From positions 789,001 through 853,000 of the forward strand of contig JACEVL010000148.1 in assembly GCA_020284085.1 (NCBI GenBank): 64,000 bases of DNA. The letters are read 5' to 3'. This document shows positions 11,174 to 22,650 of the stretch, in pieces. Below the pieces are notes generated by a model. The model saw only the letters and a program-made list of their open reading frames with translations, did not search any database and was not told the origin of the DNA. This DNA is from Aporrectodea caliginosa. Taxonomy: Eukaryota; Annelida; Clitellata; Crassiclitellata; Lumbricidae. The translations under genes were made by a program, and so were the position numbers. Each line of letters begins with the position of its first letter. The first letter of the stretch is position 1.

Positions 11174-12380
11174 GTGCATGTGTGTATCTATTTACACATC
11201 TATCTATACATGTATGTGGAGTAAGTTAATGACAGTTAATCACATCTGGAACAGTTACGTACGTGTTTACTGTTTATATGTATTATTATTGTTAGTATAC
11301 TGCTATTACTACCACCACTACAGCACCTGCTACTGCTTTTATCATATTTTTAAATACTCTGTCAACTTTGGAATTACTGTAAAATGTAAGCACAAGTTGA
11401 CTTTGTTGACATAGAGCTTCCTACTGTTAAAAATGCGCTACCTAGTCTCTTTGATATGACAAGAGGCAGACACTGGCATTCCAAAGATTCCACAACAAAC
11501 CTAAAAATCTACCAACATGTTTCCTTCCATCAGAATACCAGGCTTCGGATTCTAAAAAGTGGATAGGTCATGCGGCTTGTAGCGTGCGGTGCGAAAGGCA
11601 AGGATTATTTCTGGGTTACATGTGGGTCACTGACACCTCAGATGAAAAAAATGATTACTGTTAGTATACCTAGTTTCCAGACTATAAGTCGCCCTTTCTA
11701 TAAGTCGAAACGACGCCATAATGGATTTTTTTTAAAGTCCGTACATAGGCCGATCTGGCAAATATGTCATAAGGCCTATTTTATATTATGTCAGACATCA
11801 AACTTCACGTAACGAACAAAAAAGGAATTTTCAATGGCACTGATTTTTAAGTTGATATGCATAGTGTTATTTCATGTAGTATGAGATTTTGACTCATTTC
11901 TACACCAAGTCCAGGAAAGCAACTACATGTATTATGAATTCTGCTATTCTGTTTGACTCTCTCTCTTTCCATGATTCTGTTTCCATTGCTTGGTTGCTTG
12001 TGTGTGTTTGTGAGCGTGTGTCTGGTTCTTTCTGTCTGCTTGGCTGTTTCTGTCTCTTGTTTTTCAGTTATCTCTTTCCGCAGGTTTTCTTTGCTGTATT
12101 CTATGAAGAAATTCTCCCTTCAGTCTCTTTTCAAATGTTCAGTCCCTTTAACTTTAATCTTGCATCCAATTCCTTCAACACTTTAAACTACACTGCATAT
12201 CACCACCATTTGGCGGCGATGGGTACGAATATATTATCTCCATCGTCCTTGGCCATTTGTCAAGTCCATTGCTTCCCTTAGTATTAGTCCAAGTGATGCT
12301 ATATCCTCATTTATATTATCTATCCAGCATAGCCTTGGTCTGCCTTTGTTTCTTTTTCCTTAGAATCTTGCATGTAGTGC
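10890..12380. other. Intronic DNA, short AT tract, no gene seen
   Basis: Contains (AT)n near 11146-11172 and T/C-rich low-complexity sequence from about 11955. No exon with matching splice sites was recognised. Confidence 0.4.
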
Positions 12381-12469
12381 ATTGTGTGGGATTTCCACGG
12401 CCTGCCAACAGCATGTTTTGAAAGCGTCCAAAGCATTCAAGTGACATTTTCGGTTGGTAGATCGGTCAG

Positions 12470-12890
12470 TGCTTTTGACTCTATCTTGTCTGTCACTTTG
12501 TGTCTGCTTACATGTCCGTCTGTCTGTCAGTCTTTCTGTGTGTCTTTTCGCTTATCTAGTGCCATTTCATTGCTTTCGTCATTTACAGTAGTTTTCTTGG
12601 ACTTCATCCTTCCTGAAAAATTCTTCCCTTTCATCTACCCTCTGCCTACTCATCCCATCTTTGATGCTTCTATCCGTCTTTCTGTCCTTCATTCTACTTA
12701 TTTGTCCGTCCGTCTGTCCGTCCAGCCGTCCGCCTATGTCCTTTCATCTGTCCTTCTGTATGTGTCCTTGTGTTCGTCCATCCGTCTTGCTATCAACGGT
12801 TTGGTTCGTCCCTATCTCTGTCTAAGTCCGTTAGACTTGTTTTCTTCGTCCTCCTATCTCCGTCTTAGTCCGTTCATCCGTCCGGTCCTG
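12470..12890. repeat. Pyrimidine-rich GTCY/CGTC low-complexity tract
   Basis: Strand-biased CT-rich DNA with GTCCGTC/TCTGTC words. The plus frame is long only because stops are rare in this composition. Confidence 0.7.
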
Positions 12891-14119
12891 TATGACCACA
12901 TACCCGGTTTATTTTCTACTACAACCTCGGGAAGACGCGGCGAAATATTTCATGTGTTCGTATTGATCGGCGGTGGCGGTGACTGCTTGCCTGCCTGCCT
13001 GCCTGGCTGACCGCCTGGCTGAGGGCGCGGTGCAGGCTGCCTGCTTGGCGGCCTCGACTGCCGCAGCTGCCTGTTGGTGGCGTTGGTGCAGCTATTGCGA
13101 GGCATACATCCATTGTACATACACACAGCCACTGCTGTTTCCGCCATCATCATCATAGGTTGCTCTTGGCGGCTTGGCTCTGCCTCAGCGAGATCTCTTA
13201 CCTCTGTAGCCAGCTGCTGCGGCGGAGGCAGGCCATGCAGCAGCAGCCTTGCTGATGGTCGACTCTTTCACGCAGGAGGCAGGGAGTAGGTTTTAATGTC
13301 CAAGTGTCTGCTGCTGCTGCCTCTGCCTCTGCGCTGGCGTCGGGTGCGTGCATTTGGATATGCGGTTGCGTACCATTAATCGGGTCGTCTGAGCAGGAGG
13401 TGGAGGGGAGGGCACGCCTTTTCCCACCACCACCGTCGTCGTCGTTCTCTCTCCCAGCCTCCGCAACCACCATCCATCGTCCGGCGTCGGGAATAGGTCG
13501 CTGCACCAGATATACATACGTACGCGCGCCGCAGCCCAGAAGCAGGATTATTACAGACGGCGGCGGCGGCCGCGTTCTCTCACCAGATGGAGTAGCGAGC
13601 GATTCTGGGACCAAAGACGAGATGTTCGCCGGTCGGTCGGAGCGTGTGTACGTGCGCCGTGTTCCAGGCTGCTGCTGCTGCTGGTGGTGATGCTGAGGCG
13701 GCGCCGGTGCCACAGTTGCATCACAAGGATGTGATAAGGCACGACGACGTCATGGCCTCCATCTTTCTTGGCCGCCTGCTGCTGCTGCTGCTGCCGCTGT
13801 TGCAAGTGGCGACCTCTTCTTCCTGACTTCGTACTTCGCTGTCGTCGTTTCTTTGTGTCTGGCCTACGGATTACTTTCGACGTCCTGCGCTGGCTTCCCG
13901 TTTCGTCCGTTCCAAACCGGAGTCCGATGTGTTTCGCGCCTCGTTTGCACGCTTCCGGATTTCCAGCATCGCGCCCCGTAGCGAGAGGCGTTTCCGCCAG
14001 AGGAGAATAATAATCTAACTCGTGTTTCTGAACAACGTTACCTTGTTTTAGCATTTTAAGACGAACAAGTCCATATTGAATGAAAAAATTCGAATGACAA
14101 GAAGACGCAAGACGCCGTC

Positions 14120-14142
14120 AAACATGGCGGCGGGCATGCGCA
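14120..14142 (+). promoter_or_regulatory. YY1-like and NRF1-like motif pair
   Basis: AAACATGGCGGC (14120-14131) matches the AANATGGCGGC form of the YY1 site, here in the transcribed orientation. GCATGCGCA (14134-14142) matches an NRF1 half-site. In CpG-island promoters YY1 sites usually sit at or just after the transcription start. A start near 14.1 kb, about 650 bp before the ATG, is inferred. Confidence 0.45.
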
Positions 14143-14458
14143 CTAGCCCCCAGATTAGCGATTACTCGTAGAGATCGCGACATATGTAATCTCACCCAGC
14201 GAGAGTGTGGTTGGCGAATACGATCCTTTGGCGTCTGTCGCATCTATCTCCCGCGAAACTGTTGCCGTATGCGTGCTAATGGGAATAATAAGTTGGCTGC
14301 ACGCTGGTCGTAAGTATACGGACAATGATCGATCTTCGATTCTCGTTTGGCTAATGGCGATGCGTGCGCGTATGCAGCGAGATATATATAATTATCGAGT
14401 CAATAAACAATGTCACATGGCGTCCTGACACAGAGAGCGCAGCCCGCTTGCTTGCTTG

Positions 14459-14576
14459 TTTACTGTCTAACGACCACTGTGTGGTAACAAAGACCATTAA
14501 CGTCGCCCTCCTCCTTTATCCACGCTTGGGACTTGGCACTGTCAGAGTGCAGACAGTGGCGGAGTTAACCACAACA
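14459..14576. repeat. Dispersed repeat, copy 1
   Basis: Closely resembles 31819-31922 in the same orientation. The shared core is GTCGCCCTCCTCCTT and CAGTGGCGGAGTT. Family not recognised. Confidence 0.75.
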
Positions 14577-14785
14577 CGTAATAAGAGTAGTGAGAACGCG
14601 CGCGCGCCCGTGCTGGTTGCCTGTCTGCTTGCGGTCGCCAGGCGCCTTCAGAACGACCCGCTAAAACAATGCTAGCGCGACTGACGAACTTTCGCTTGCA
14701 TTTGGATTCTTATCGTCACCACCGATGGTCTGACTAAGAACGTCTCTCGTCGCTGTTTGCGCTGTTTGGGGAGTTTTTGAGCCGA

Positions 14786-14944
14786 ATGGGTAAGATGAAG
14801 AAGAAGCGCAAGTTCTTTAAGCTGTTCTCGTGTCTGGGGAACGGCCCCGATGATACGACGGAGGAGAGGATTAGCAGTTCGTCGCCTCCACAGTCGTCCG
14901 TCCCACCCGCTAACGCCACCGATGCCTCCTTACCCGAACAAGTG
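14786..14944 (+). CDS. Alternative first coding exon of the Trio/Kalirin-like gene
   Basis: ATG at 14786 opens 53 codons to a strong donor (GTG|GTAAGA), ending in phase 0. The product begins MGKMKKKRKFFKLFSCLG: a glycine at position 2, a strongly basic stretch and a cysteine, so a possible membrane-binding N terminus. A Ser/Pro-rich tail follows. The phase-0 end fits the exon at 32027, exactly as the KWLT exon does, so the two look like alternative 5' partners. Vertebrate Kalirin has a comparable internal start (Duet/TRAD form) with a short Cys-rich first exon. The GC-rich upstream region supports a promoter. The exon's own sequence has no recognised homologue. Confidence 0.55.
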
Positions 14945-15025
14945 GTAAGATTCTCATACACGGGGATAGTGTATAGGTGTACTGCAACTCGCGGGGGGTA
15001 AGACCGGGGTGTGCATGCCGCCAGT

Positions 15026-15170
15026 CATGGCCGTATTTAGGGGTGTGTTACGGGTTCAACCCCCAAATAAATTGTTGACATTTAAAAAAATGCTTTATAT
15101 GTGAAATGCAAAAAACTTAACTTTTGCAACCATTTTGAATGGAAACCCCGAAATTGTTTCCTACTGCTGC
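15026..15170 (+). mobile_element. Truncated CATGGG-family miniature element
   Basis: Matches the left 120-odd bp of the element at 22470-22650 (GCCGTATTTAGG, CGGGTTCAACCCCC, AATGCAAAAAACTTAAC). The right terminus is not recognisable. Confidence 0.7.
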
Positions 15171-15198
15171 CAGTGCCTACTGAATCTGGCTTCATCTA

Positions 15199-15254
15199 AG
15201 TAAAGTAAGTAAGTAAGTAAGTGAGTAAGTAAGTAAGGAAATAAGTAAGTAAGT
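15199..15254. repeat. (TAAG)n microsatellite
   Basis: TAAG tandem tract, followed by TTTTATTGATGCAAGACAG, which resembles the 3' part of the SINE type seen at 10.6 and 17.6 kb. Confidence 0.85.
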
Positions 15255-16524
15255 CGCCTTTTATTGATGCAAGACAGACTCTCACATTTTACACAATAGA
15301 CAGTTGATGTAAGATGTGACTTTCACTGGATGAGGAAAAGTCCAGAATGCTTCTGACTCACTTGACAATGGTTGGCTGTTCAGAGAATGGCAAGTTCATT
15401 GGTGGTTGATGCTACAATGTTTACGTATTCGAAGTATAGTGCTCGATAAAAGACTACATCCGTGATATATCTTGGCATCAGATGTTGTGTTACTGGAAGT
15501 GTCCAATTGTTCATTGCGAACGTGCACAGGAGAAGTACACGTGTGGAAATTCCAGACTGTTTGTTGTTAGTTGTTACCAAAAACATGGCAGCTACCATGC
15601 GGTGATGACTACAGGTATCGCTACAGTCATCCAAAACTCGAAAATTCTTTGCGATTCACTCGACAAGCATGCATCACGTGGACTTGAAACCAGCGTTTAT
15701 GTTTTGCTCACATTGGAGGGTCAATGAATTATTTACAGGCAAATATTTTTATTGTTTCTTCCCATGTCTTATTTGACTGCCAGCCTGTGTTGGTTTTGAA
15801 AAACTCGAGGAAAACTTGTTTTAATACCTTGAACTTTTCTGTACGTAAATGTTGAAGGACGATATGTTATTCTTGTTCTATCGTAATCGTAATCGAGTAT
15901 TTATATAGTGCCACTCAAAAACAGAGGTGCTCCAAACCCGGGCCAGTGTCCTCACTCTGTGCAGAGATGTGTGTAAGTTATTTAGCACCTGATGTTTACC
16001 TTGTGTCTGGTGTGATTTGCTTTGGTCTCTTTTGGTAGTGACGACTGGCCTGTAGCAAAGCAGGCAAGGTTCCCACCTTTTAAAATAAGCAGTCTTGATT
16101 CAGTAAGTTTGATAAAAACTATGTAATGTAATGTAATGTAATGTAAATCTTCGAAAATTTCTCAGTGCCCACAAAAGCCACGTCAGGGAGACCAGGTTAT
16201 TCACCGGCGCTATATCAAATCAAGTCCGCATGTGAAGCCCAGTGTTTACTCCTTATACTGTAGCTCTTCATATACTGGAGTGTAGTGGCTTCAAGCATGT
16301 CGCTCTGCACACTGAAATGTAGTGACTTAAGGCTGTAGATATGCATATGCTGGAGTGTAGGCTGTGTAGCAACATTACGGACGTTGCTCAACGTGCTGGG
16401 ATGTAGCGGTGTAAAGGCTGTTGCTCTGTTTACAAGCTGACAGACATACATCGAGGCTATAGCTGTAGCTTTTACTGGAATGTAGTTACTGTAGCTCCCC
16501 TTACTGGAATGGTGTCATGTTCAG

Positions 16525-16691
16525 GCTGTAGCGTTACATACTATGATGTAATTACATTAAGCCTGTGGTTATGTTATGATGTAATTACATTAAGCCTGTG
16601 GTTATGTTATGATGTAATTACATTAAGCCTGTGGTTATGTTTTCCATTATTTTAGTAGAGCTAATTACATCATAATATGTAACGCTACAGC
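16525..16691. repeat. 30-bp inverted repeat enclosing three 32-bp direct repeats
   Basis: Left arm 16525-16554 and right arm 16662-16691 are inverted copies with one mismatch (29 of 30). Between them, units carrying ATGATGTAATTACATTAAGC and GCCTGTGGTTATGTT are repeated three times. TGTAATTACA inside the unit is itself a palindrome. The surrounding 16240-16740 has degenerate GCTGTAG...ACTGGAATGTAG repeats. Confidence 0.9.
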
Positions 16692-16984
16692 TGTGGGGAT
16701 GCTTACTGGTATGTAGTTATACTAAGACTGTAGCCCTGTGTAGTGACATTGCAACATAGTATGCAAATAATGTGTACTTAAATAATATAATGTGCAGACT
16801 GTGCTGTTTGATCCACACAACCTTCCCATAGGAATATTATTGTTATTATGGCTATTGTTGTTGTTATTATTATTATAGCCATTACCTAATGACCAATTGA
16901 TCGGTGTGAGCAATTGTGAGTGAATGACCTGCTCAAAGTCCATATACTCATGTACTCTCCGCAATACAAGCAAGGCGAGCACTC

Positions 16985-17232
16985 TAATAATAATAATAAT
17001 AATAATAATAATATAATAATAATAATATCTTTTCTTTAATAAGCGCCTGACAAACGCACTGCGCTGTACATTTACATGTTATGCAATTTAAATCTTAACT
17101 ACTAACAGAACAGACAGCCTGCAATACAACGGCGCTAATAGCAGCCTACAAAGCATATCCGCCCAACAGGGGCTCGAACTCGGTACCTCTCGGTCTCTGT
17201 GCCAGATGCTATCCAATGCGCTATCGGCCCCC
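16985..17232 (-). mobile_element. tRNA-derived SINE with (AAT)n tail
   Basis: Minus orientation. The tRNA-like head is at the right: reversed it carries GATAGCGCATTGGATAGC and GAGTTCGAGCCCC as box-A/B-like segments. The body (AACAGACAGCCTGCAATACA reversed) matches copies at 25047-25213 and 59593-59840. The (AAT)n tract at 16985-17027 is the tail. Confidence 0.75.
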
Positions 17233-17478
17233 CCCCAACCAATCGGCTACCATGTCCCATAGGAGTTGGTGATACCTGTGTAAGTCCCAGCCTGATAACA
17301 CCACTTGAAATCAACTTATCTCTTATACCTTCAGAGCGTAGGAACCACCTTTGTATTGTTTGCTTCGTTGCTCTTAAGATTACAATGCCCTGTTCCTGAT
17401 TTGCCTTTAATACTGTGGTTGTCATTGTTGTCATCAGCTTTAATATGCACTGTCCTTACCATTATCGTGTCAAAGCGC

Positions 17479-17549
17479 CCTTGTAATGGCATGTGCCTTG
17501 TAATGGCATGTGCCTTGTAATGGCATGCGCCTTGTAATGGCATGTGCCG
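17479..17549. repeat. 17-bp tandem repeat, four copies
   Basis: Units of TTGTAATGGCATGTGCC start near 17481, 17498, 17515 and 17532; one carries a T-to-C change. Confidence 0.9.
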
Positions 17550-17884
17550 TGTTACGGCGCTGTAGAAATTGTCGTATTCATCATCATCAAGGTTATGGCT
17601 GGAATAAATTGTAAGTAATTATGTAAGTAAGTATATTCTTCATTAAAGCGGTTGCAGAAGAGCTGCACTTCTGTGTACGAACATCATAGGACAAATACAA
17701 AATTACTTGGAGTACAGCATTCTTCCTAAAAATGTCTTTCTCATGTTATTGTTAATAAGAGTGAAGAAATAGTTCTGAATTCTGATTGGAACGATATATT
17801 CCTATGTACAGTGTGGACTTGTTTACATGCTTCTGATTCACTTGCCATCCTGCTTAACGTGAAGTGATGTCATGTCCCCCAAAG

Positions 17885-18064
17885 CATGGGCATAGCCAGA
17901 AAAAAAATTTGGAGGGGTTTTAAGATTTCGGGGGATTTTCCATTGAAAATCGTCGCAAAAGTCCAGGTTTTTTGTATTTTGCATTGTAAAAGCATATAAA
18001 TTTTTTTTTCGAAACTTATTTGGGGGGGGTGAACCCGTAAAACCACCCCCTAAATACGCCCATG
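17885..18064 (-). mobile_element. hAT-like CATGGG-family miniature element
   Basis: A 180-bp element in the opposite orientation to the copy at 22470. It begins CATGGGCATAGCCAG and ends ACGCCCATG. Flanking octamers CCCCAAAG (17877-17884) and CCTTAAAG (18065-18072) agree at six of eight positions, so a decayed 8-bp target duplication. Confidence 0.75.
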
Positions 18065-18291
18065 CCTTAAAGCTATTGGCTTAACATGCTGTACTGATCA
18101 ATGTGTTGTACAAGAGCTGAGGGGTATCGTTAGACATTGACGTTTTCAGCGTTATCCTTTGATTGTTTCATGGTTTAAACAGTGCTTTTGTAAGGTGTCT
18201 CAATTACTTCGCATGAACAATTCCACATAATTGTATCTTATTATTATTATGAACATTATAAGTTGCACAGAGATGTGAATCTGCAGCATAG

Positions 18292-18492
18292 TTAGTCAGT
18301 CGCCAGAGGAATTGCAGTTAAATATGTGGATGTTTGAAAGCCAATGAGAAGTACTGAGTTTTGAGGCATTTCTTGAAAGAGAAAAAGAGTTGAAGTATAT
18401 CGGAGAAATATAGGTAGTCGGTTCCATTGCTTGGGGGCAACAGCATGGAATGCATGAGAGCCCATAACAGTTCTGTGTTCTGAGTCAATCAA
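18292..18492 (-). pseudogene. LINE reverse-transcriptase C-terminal remnant
   Basis: The minus frame reads GSHAFHAVAPKQWNRLPIFL, the typical phrase near the C terminus of CR1/L2/Jockey-type ORF2 proteins (A.GP..WN.LP). Only the tail remains. Confidence 0.6.
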
Positions 18493-18629
18493 CAGACTGA
18501 TGCAGTATCACTGTTTGCAAGCTACGTAAAGGTATCAAATTAATATTCCAAAGTCTTCCTCTGGAATGATACACAGTTGTCAAGGGAAACAAATTTGAAG
18601 CAGCAAGTAGATACTGAACTGGTTTAGAG

Positions 18630-19270
18630 TATGTATGTATGTATGTATGTATGTATGTATGTATGTATGTATGTATGTATGTATGTATGTATGTATGTAT
18701 GTATGTATGTATGTATGTATGTATGTATGTATGTATGTATGTATGTATGTATGTATGTATGTATGTATGTATGTATGTATGTATGTATGTATGTATGTAT
18801 GTATGTATGTATGTATGTATGTATGTATGTATGTATGTATGTATGTATGTATGTATGTATGTATGTATGTATGTATGTATGTATGTATGTATGTATGTAT
18901 GTATGTATGTATGTATGTATGTATGTATGTATGTATGTATGTATGTATGTATGTATGTATGTATGTATGTATGTATGTATGTATGTATGTATGTATGTAT
19001 GTATGTATGTATGTATGTATGTATGTATGTATGTATGTATGTATGTATGTATGTATGTATGTATGTATGTATGTATGTATGTATGTATGTATGTATGTAT
19101 GTATGTATGTATGTATGTATGTATGTATGTATGTATGTATGTATGTATGTATGTATGTATGTATGTATGTATGTATGTATGTATGTATGTATGTATGTAT
19201 GTATGTATGTATGTATGTATGTATGTATGTATGGATGTATGCATGTATGTATGTATGTATGTACGTATGT
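18630..19270. repeat. Long pure (GTAT)n microsatellite
   Basis: About 640 bp of almost uninterrupted GTAT, around 150 copies by length, with substitutions only near the right end. All frames on both strands are open (MYVC or HTYI repeats), which explains ORFs of 200-270 codons here. Confidence 0.98.
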
Positions 19271-20814
19271 ATCAGAGCACTTGCATAGCACACTCACAAG
19301 GAGACTTCAGCACAATTACCCAGGAATTCATCGAACAAATATGTCTTGAGTTGAGCAGAAAACGTTTCCTGAGCTGTTATAGATGCTAATGATCCTATGT
19401 TCCTGAGAGTAATGCCTGTTACTGCAATGTTTGCTTGCATTACAAAATTTGGGGATGCATAGCTTTTTTATACCAATTTTTATACAAACTTTATGCACAC
19501 AGAATTTCTTCGATTTTCCTACGACTGTTTCTAAATTTATGGGTGGTTCTGAATTCTCAAAATGGTTTCTTTTGCAATGCAATGTAATACATAATTTCTA
19601 TAGCGCCTGTTCCAGGTCTATACTTGCAGCCCTGAACAGTGACACAGAAGAATCCAAGGAAATGGTTTCAGTAGCTCTCTTGGAATCAGTTAGAAGACGG
19701 CAAATGCCGGCAATCAGCAGTAAACTCTTATAGATGGCATGACATTCATAGAGTCGCTATATAAAGCATGTACATTTACATTTACAATTGAAAAGGAGGT
19801 TTCGTAAAAGGGGCACATCGTTCACCCAAGCCACGGTGACACTGCCAGGGATGGGGGCCACAGAATTCGGCCGAGCACCCAGCAGGAGGCACGCACAGTT
19901 GATATCTTTAAAGTTTAAACCCACAGCACAGTCTGATTTACACAGATGAGGGACCAGCAGGAAAAAGAAAGGCAAAGGATGGTCATATATGTAAACAGTG
20001 AGAGGCTTAAAGTGACAAGGTCCGGTCATTTGAACGACCTCTACTTCCTGGTAGTTTCATTGCGGCTGTTTCTTTGCGTCTTTGCATCTGTCTAGGCGTG
20101 CCATGGGATGTGCTTCTTTGTGCTTTTAGAGCTGCTTCTTTGTGCCTGTTGAACAGTTTCTTTGTTCCTTTCACCGAGTGTCAAATTGACAGCCTCCAGA
20201 CACTTATTTTGTAATATAATATCATATATCATATAACAAGGGATTCAAGTGGTTCAGAAGACTGTATAATCTGAGTTAGAAGTTAGAACTAGTTCTTTAG
20301 CCCTGAGGAAAGTTCGGTCATCGTGACCAGCATGTGCATAGGCACAAAGCTCAAACAACATCTCTGGGGCTGGTAAAGTCAGGCTTGGGTCCAAGTAGCC
20401 CATGATATGTGACATAATATTATGTGACAGACTTATGTGGCCTGAACTTATGAGGCCTCGACTTATGTGGTCTAGAGTTGTGTTACCTGAAAATATGCGG
20501 CCTATACCTAGTCTTGCGTAGCCTGTAATATTATGTAGCCTGAGATTTATGTAGCCTTGTCTTTTCTTTATATATGTACATTTGCACAGGGCGCTCATAT
20601 TACGCATTTTAAAAACTTCAATAATGTTGGATATTTGCAAGCTAGCCTATCTTACTGGACTTAGAGTTCAGGCTGAAAACTGAATGTCTTGCTGCTTCGT
20701 ACAGAGCCTAACACTTGACACCGAAACTCTATGATCCGCAGCGTTCTTTTTACTTCTAAGTAATAGGTCCAGTACACCAAGAATCGGCAAAGGAATAATT
20801 GTTATATATAAGAT

Positions 20815-20945
20815 CACTTGTATTGATAATTGTTTGTGTGTGGGGGAGGTTGCCGTGCGTGAATAATTTTAATTGTTATAAGATCACCTGTATAGATAAT
20901 TGTTTTGTGTATGGGGGAGGAGGAGTGTGCTTGAATAAGTTCATG
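20815..20945. repeat. Approximately 60-bp direct duplication
   Basis: TAAGATCACTTGTATTGATAA at 20809 and TAAGATCACCTGTATAGATAA at 20879 begin two copies that both contain a GTGTRTGGGGGAGG run. Confidence 0.8.
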
Positions 20946-21015
20946 ATAAGCACAACAGAAGGCATTGGAGAGGTTCAATGTACAGAGAGCGAACAACCGA
21001 TCAAAACAGGTCTAG

Positions 21016-21125
21016 AAAAACTCGTCAGTGGCGCTCCTGTCCCGAACCAGTGACATTTGTATTCGAGTAATACAGACTTCAGGCGCCTGCGAAACTGCCG
21101 AAGGGACAAACTACTATAGTTATGT
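21016..21125. repeat. Dispersed repeat, partner of 50142-50243
   Basis: About 100 bp shared in the same orientation, with CAGTGGCGCTCCTG, CCCGAACCAGTGA and GAAGGGACAAACTACTA. Probably a SINE body relic. Confidence 0.75.
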
Positions 21126-21289
21126 AGGCCAGGCCACTTATCAGTAGGCCAATAAGACCAAATACGAAAATCAATCAATACTATAACTGTATGACTGCCT
21201 AACCTCCAGTGTCAAGTCCCGCCTACTGAATAGGGATGTCAATCCCTTAGAAATAAATATCAGTTTAGAGAAATACGAGTTCTCTGTAT

Positions 21290-21293
<4 letters not shown>

Positions 21294-21351
<58 letters not shown>
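21294..21351. repeat. (AT)n microsatellite
   Basis: Pure AT tract. Confidence 0.95.
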
Positions 21352-21355
<4 letters not shown>

Positions 21356-21544
21356 CGTTTTCTTTAGGCCAGCAAGTACAGTTTATGGCGAATAAAAATT
21401 GATGCAAACGATTGACATTTAAATATATATGCATGTGTAAAATATCCCAAATGATTAATGGTTTTGTGAGAATAGGTGAAGGCTTCACAGTTAGAGACTT
21501 AGAGTATGACGCAAGCTGCGTTGATAGTGCCCGAAGTTTATAAT

Positions 21545-21815
21545 AGGATACATGTGGTAGGATGGATAGATGACTTGGATGGGTGGATGGATTTGTGGGT
21601 GGGTGCATGGATGGATGGATGGACGGACGGATGGATGAAAGGAAGGAATGGAATGATGGATGGATGGATGAAATGAGGGAATGATGGATGGGTGAATGAA
21701 TGGTTGGATGGATGGATGAATGGATGAGATTGATGGATGGATGGATGGATAAAAGGAAGGAATGATTGATGGATGACTTGATGGGTGGTTAGACGGATTG
21801 ATGGAAGATGTATGG
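21545..21815. repeat. GGAT/GATG simple repeat
   Basis: Interrupted (GGAT)n with GGAAGGAATG variants. Minus frames rich in His-Pro-Ser-Ile are artefacts. Confidence 0.9.
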
Positions 21816-21839
21816 GTGCATGGACGATTTGGTTGACTT

Positions 21840-22456
21840 TCATATGAAATGGGAGGTAAGGTTTTGAAAGTGAGTGAGGAAGAAAGGGACTTGCTAGTGA
21901 TTATGCATAAGAGTGCAAAACTTTCAAGGCAATGTGCTGAAGCATCAAAAAAGGCTAACTCAACTTTTGGCATGTTAATAAGGACAATAGTCACAAGAGA
22001 CAAGGATACAATATTGAGGTTGTACAAATCACTGGTTAGGCCTCAGTTGGAATACTGCATCCAGGTATGGAATCTATACCCGAAACGGGACATGGGAAAC
22101 TGGAGAAAGTGCAAAGAAGAGCTACAGAAATGATTTGGGGCTACAAGGATTTGAGCTATGAAGAAAGGTTGAAAAGGTGTGGACTAACAACGTTAGAGAG
22201 AAGGAGTAGCAGAGGAAATCTAATCGAAGTTGATAAAACTTCACTGGACAGGAAGCACTACAGTGGGAGAGATTTGTTGAATTAGCCCAAACAAGGCAAC
22301 TTGGGAACAAAGGTATAAATTATATAAGAAGCCAAAAAGAACATTAGGGCAGACATTCTTCAGTGCAAGAGTTGTAGATCGTGGAATGGTTTGGATGATA
22401 CTCATGATAGTTGTGTCTCAGTGGAAACTATCACAGCTTTTTAAGAGGAGGTAGGA
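21840..22456 (+). pseudogene. CR1-like LINE reverse-transcriptase 3' fragment
   Basis: Frames read [38 protein letters not shown] and, after a frameshift near 22100, KVQRRATEMIWGYKDLSYEE and RLKRCGLTTLERRSSRGNLI. These are hallmark segments of the thumb and C-terminal part of CR1-type LINE ORF2 ([12 protein letters not shown], RRATK, LSYEERLKxLGLxTLE.RR.RGDLIE). At least two frameshifts separate them, so the copy is dead. It directly precedes the miniature element at 22470. Confidence 0.85.
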
Positions 22457-22469
22457 TAATTGGGCTATT

Positions 22470-22650
22470 CATGGGTGTATTTAGGGGGGAGTTGTACGGG
22501 TTCAACCCCCCAAAATAAGTTTCAGAAATTTGTTTATTTGCTTTTACATGCAAAATGCAAAAAACCTTAACTTTTCGACCATTTCCAATGGAACCCCTCG
22601 CTCCCGAAATCTTAAAAGCCCCTCCGAAATTTGTTCTGGCTACGCCCATG
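22470..22650 (+). mobile_element. hAT-like CATGGG-family miniature element, intact
   Basis: A 181-bp element with terminal inverted repeats CATGGGTGTA / TACGCCCATG and a perfect 8-bp duplication, GGGCTATT, at 22462-22469 and 22651-22658. No coding capacity. The internal sequence is nearly palindromic in places (CGGGTTCAACCCCC). Related copies are at 17885-18064 and 15026. Confidence 0.9.

Larger units (their letters stand above)
12950..14785 (+). promoter_or_regulatory. GC/CpG-rich promoter region of the internal Trio-like transcript
   Basis: GC content and CpG frequency rise sharply compared with the surrounding AT-rich DNA. CTG/CAG triplet clusters lie near 13304, 13668 and 13778. The region ends at the start codon at 14786 and has the look of an unmethylated promoter island. 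Many overlapping open frames on both strands reflect composition and are not called as genes. Confidence 0.55.

Noticed and set aside
12919..14054. Several 60-170 codon genes in the GC-rich block
   Set aside because: Overlapping frames on both strands arise from high GC and triplet repeats; no homology or splice logic seen.
18485..19389. ORFs of 200-270 codons on both strands
   Set aside because: Translations of (GTAT)n in every frame.
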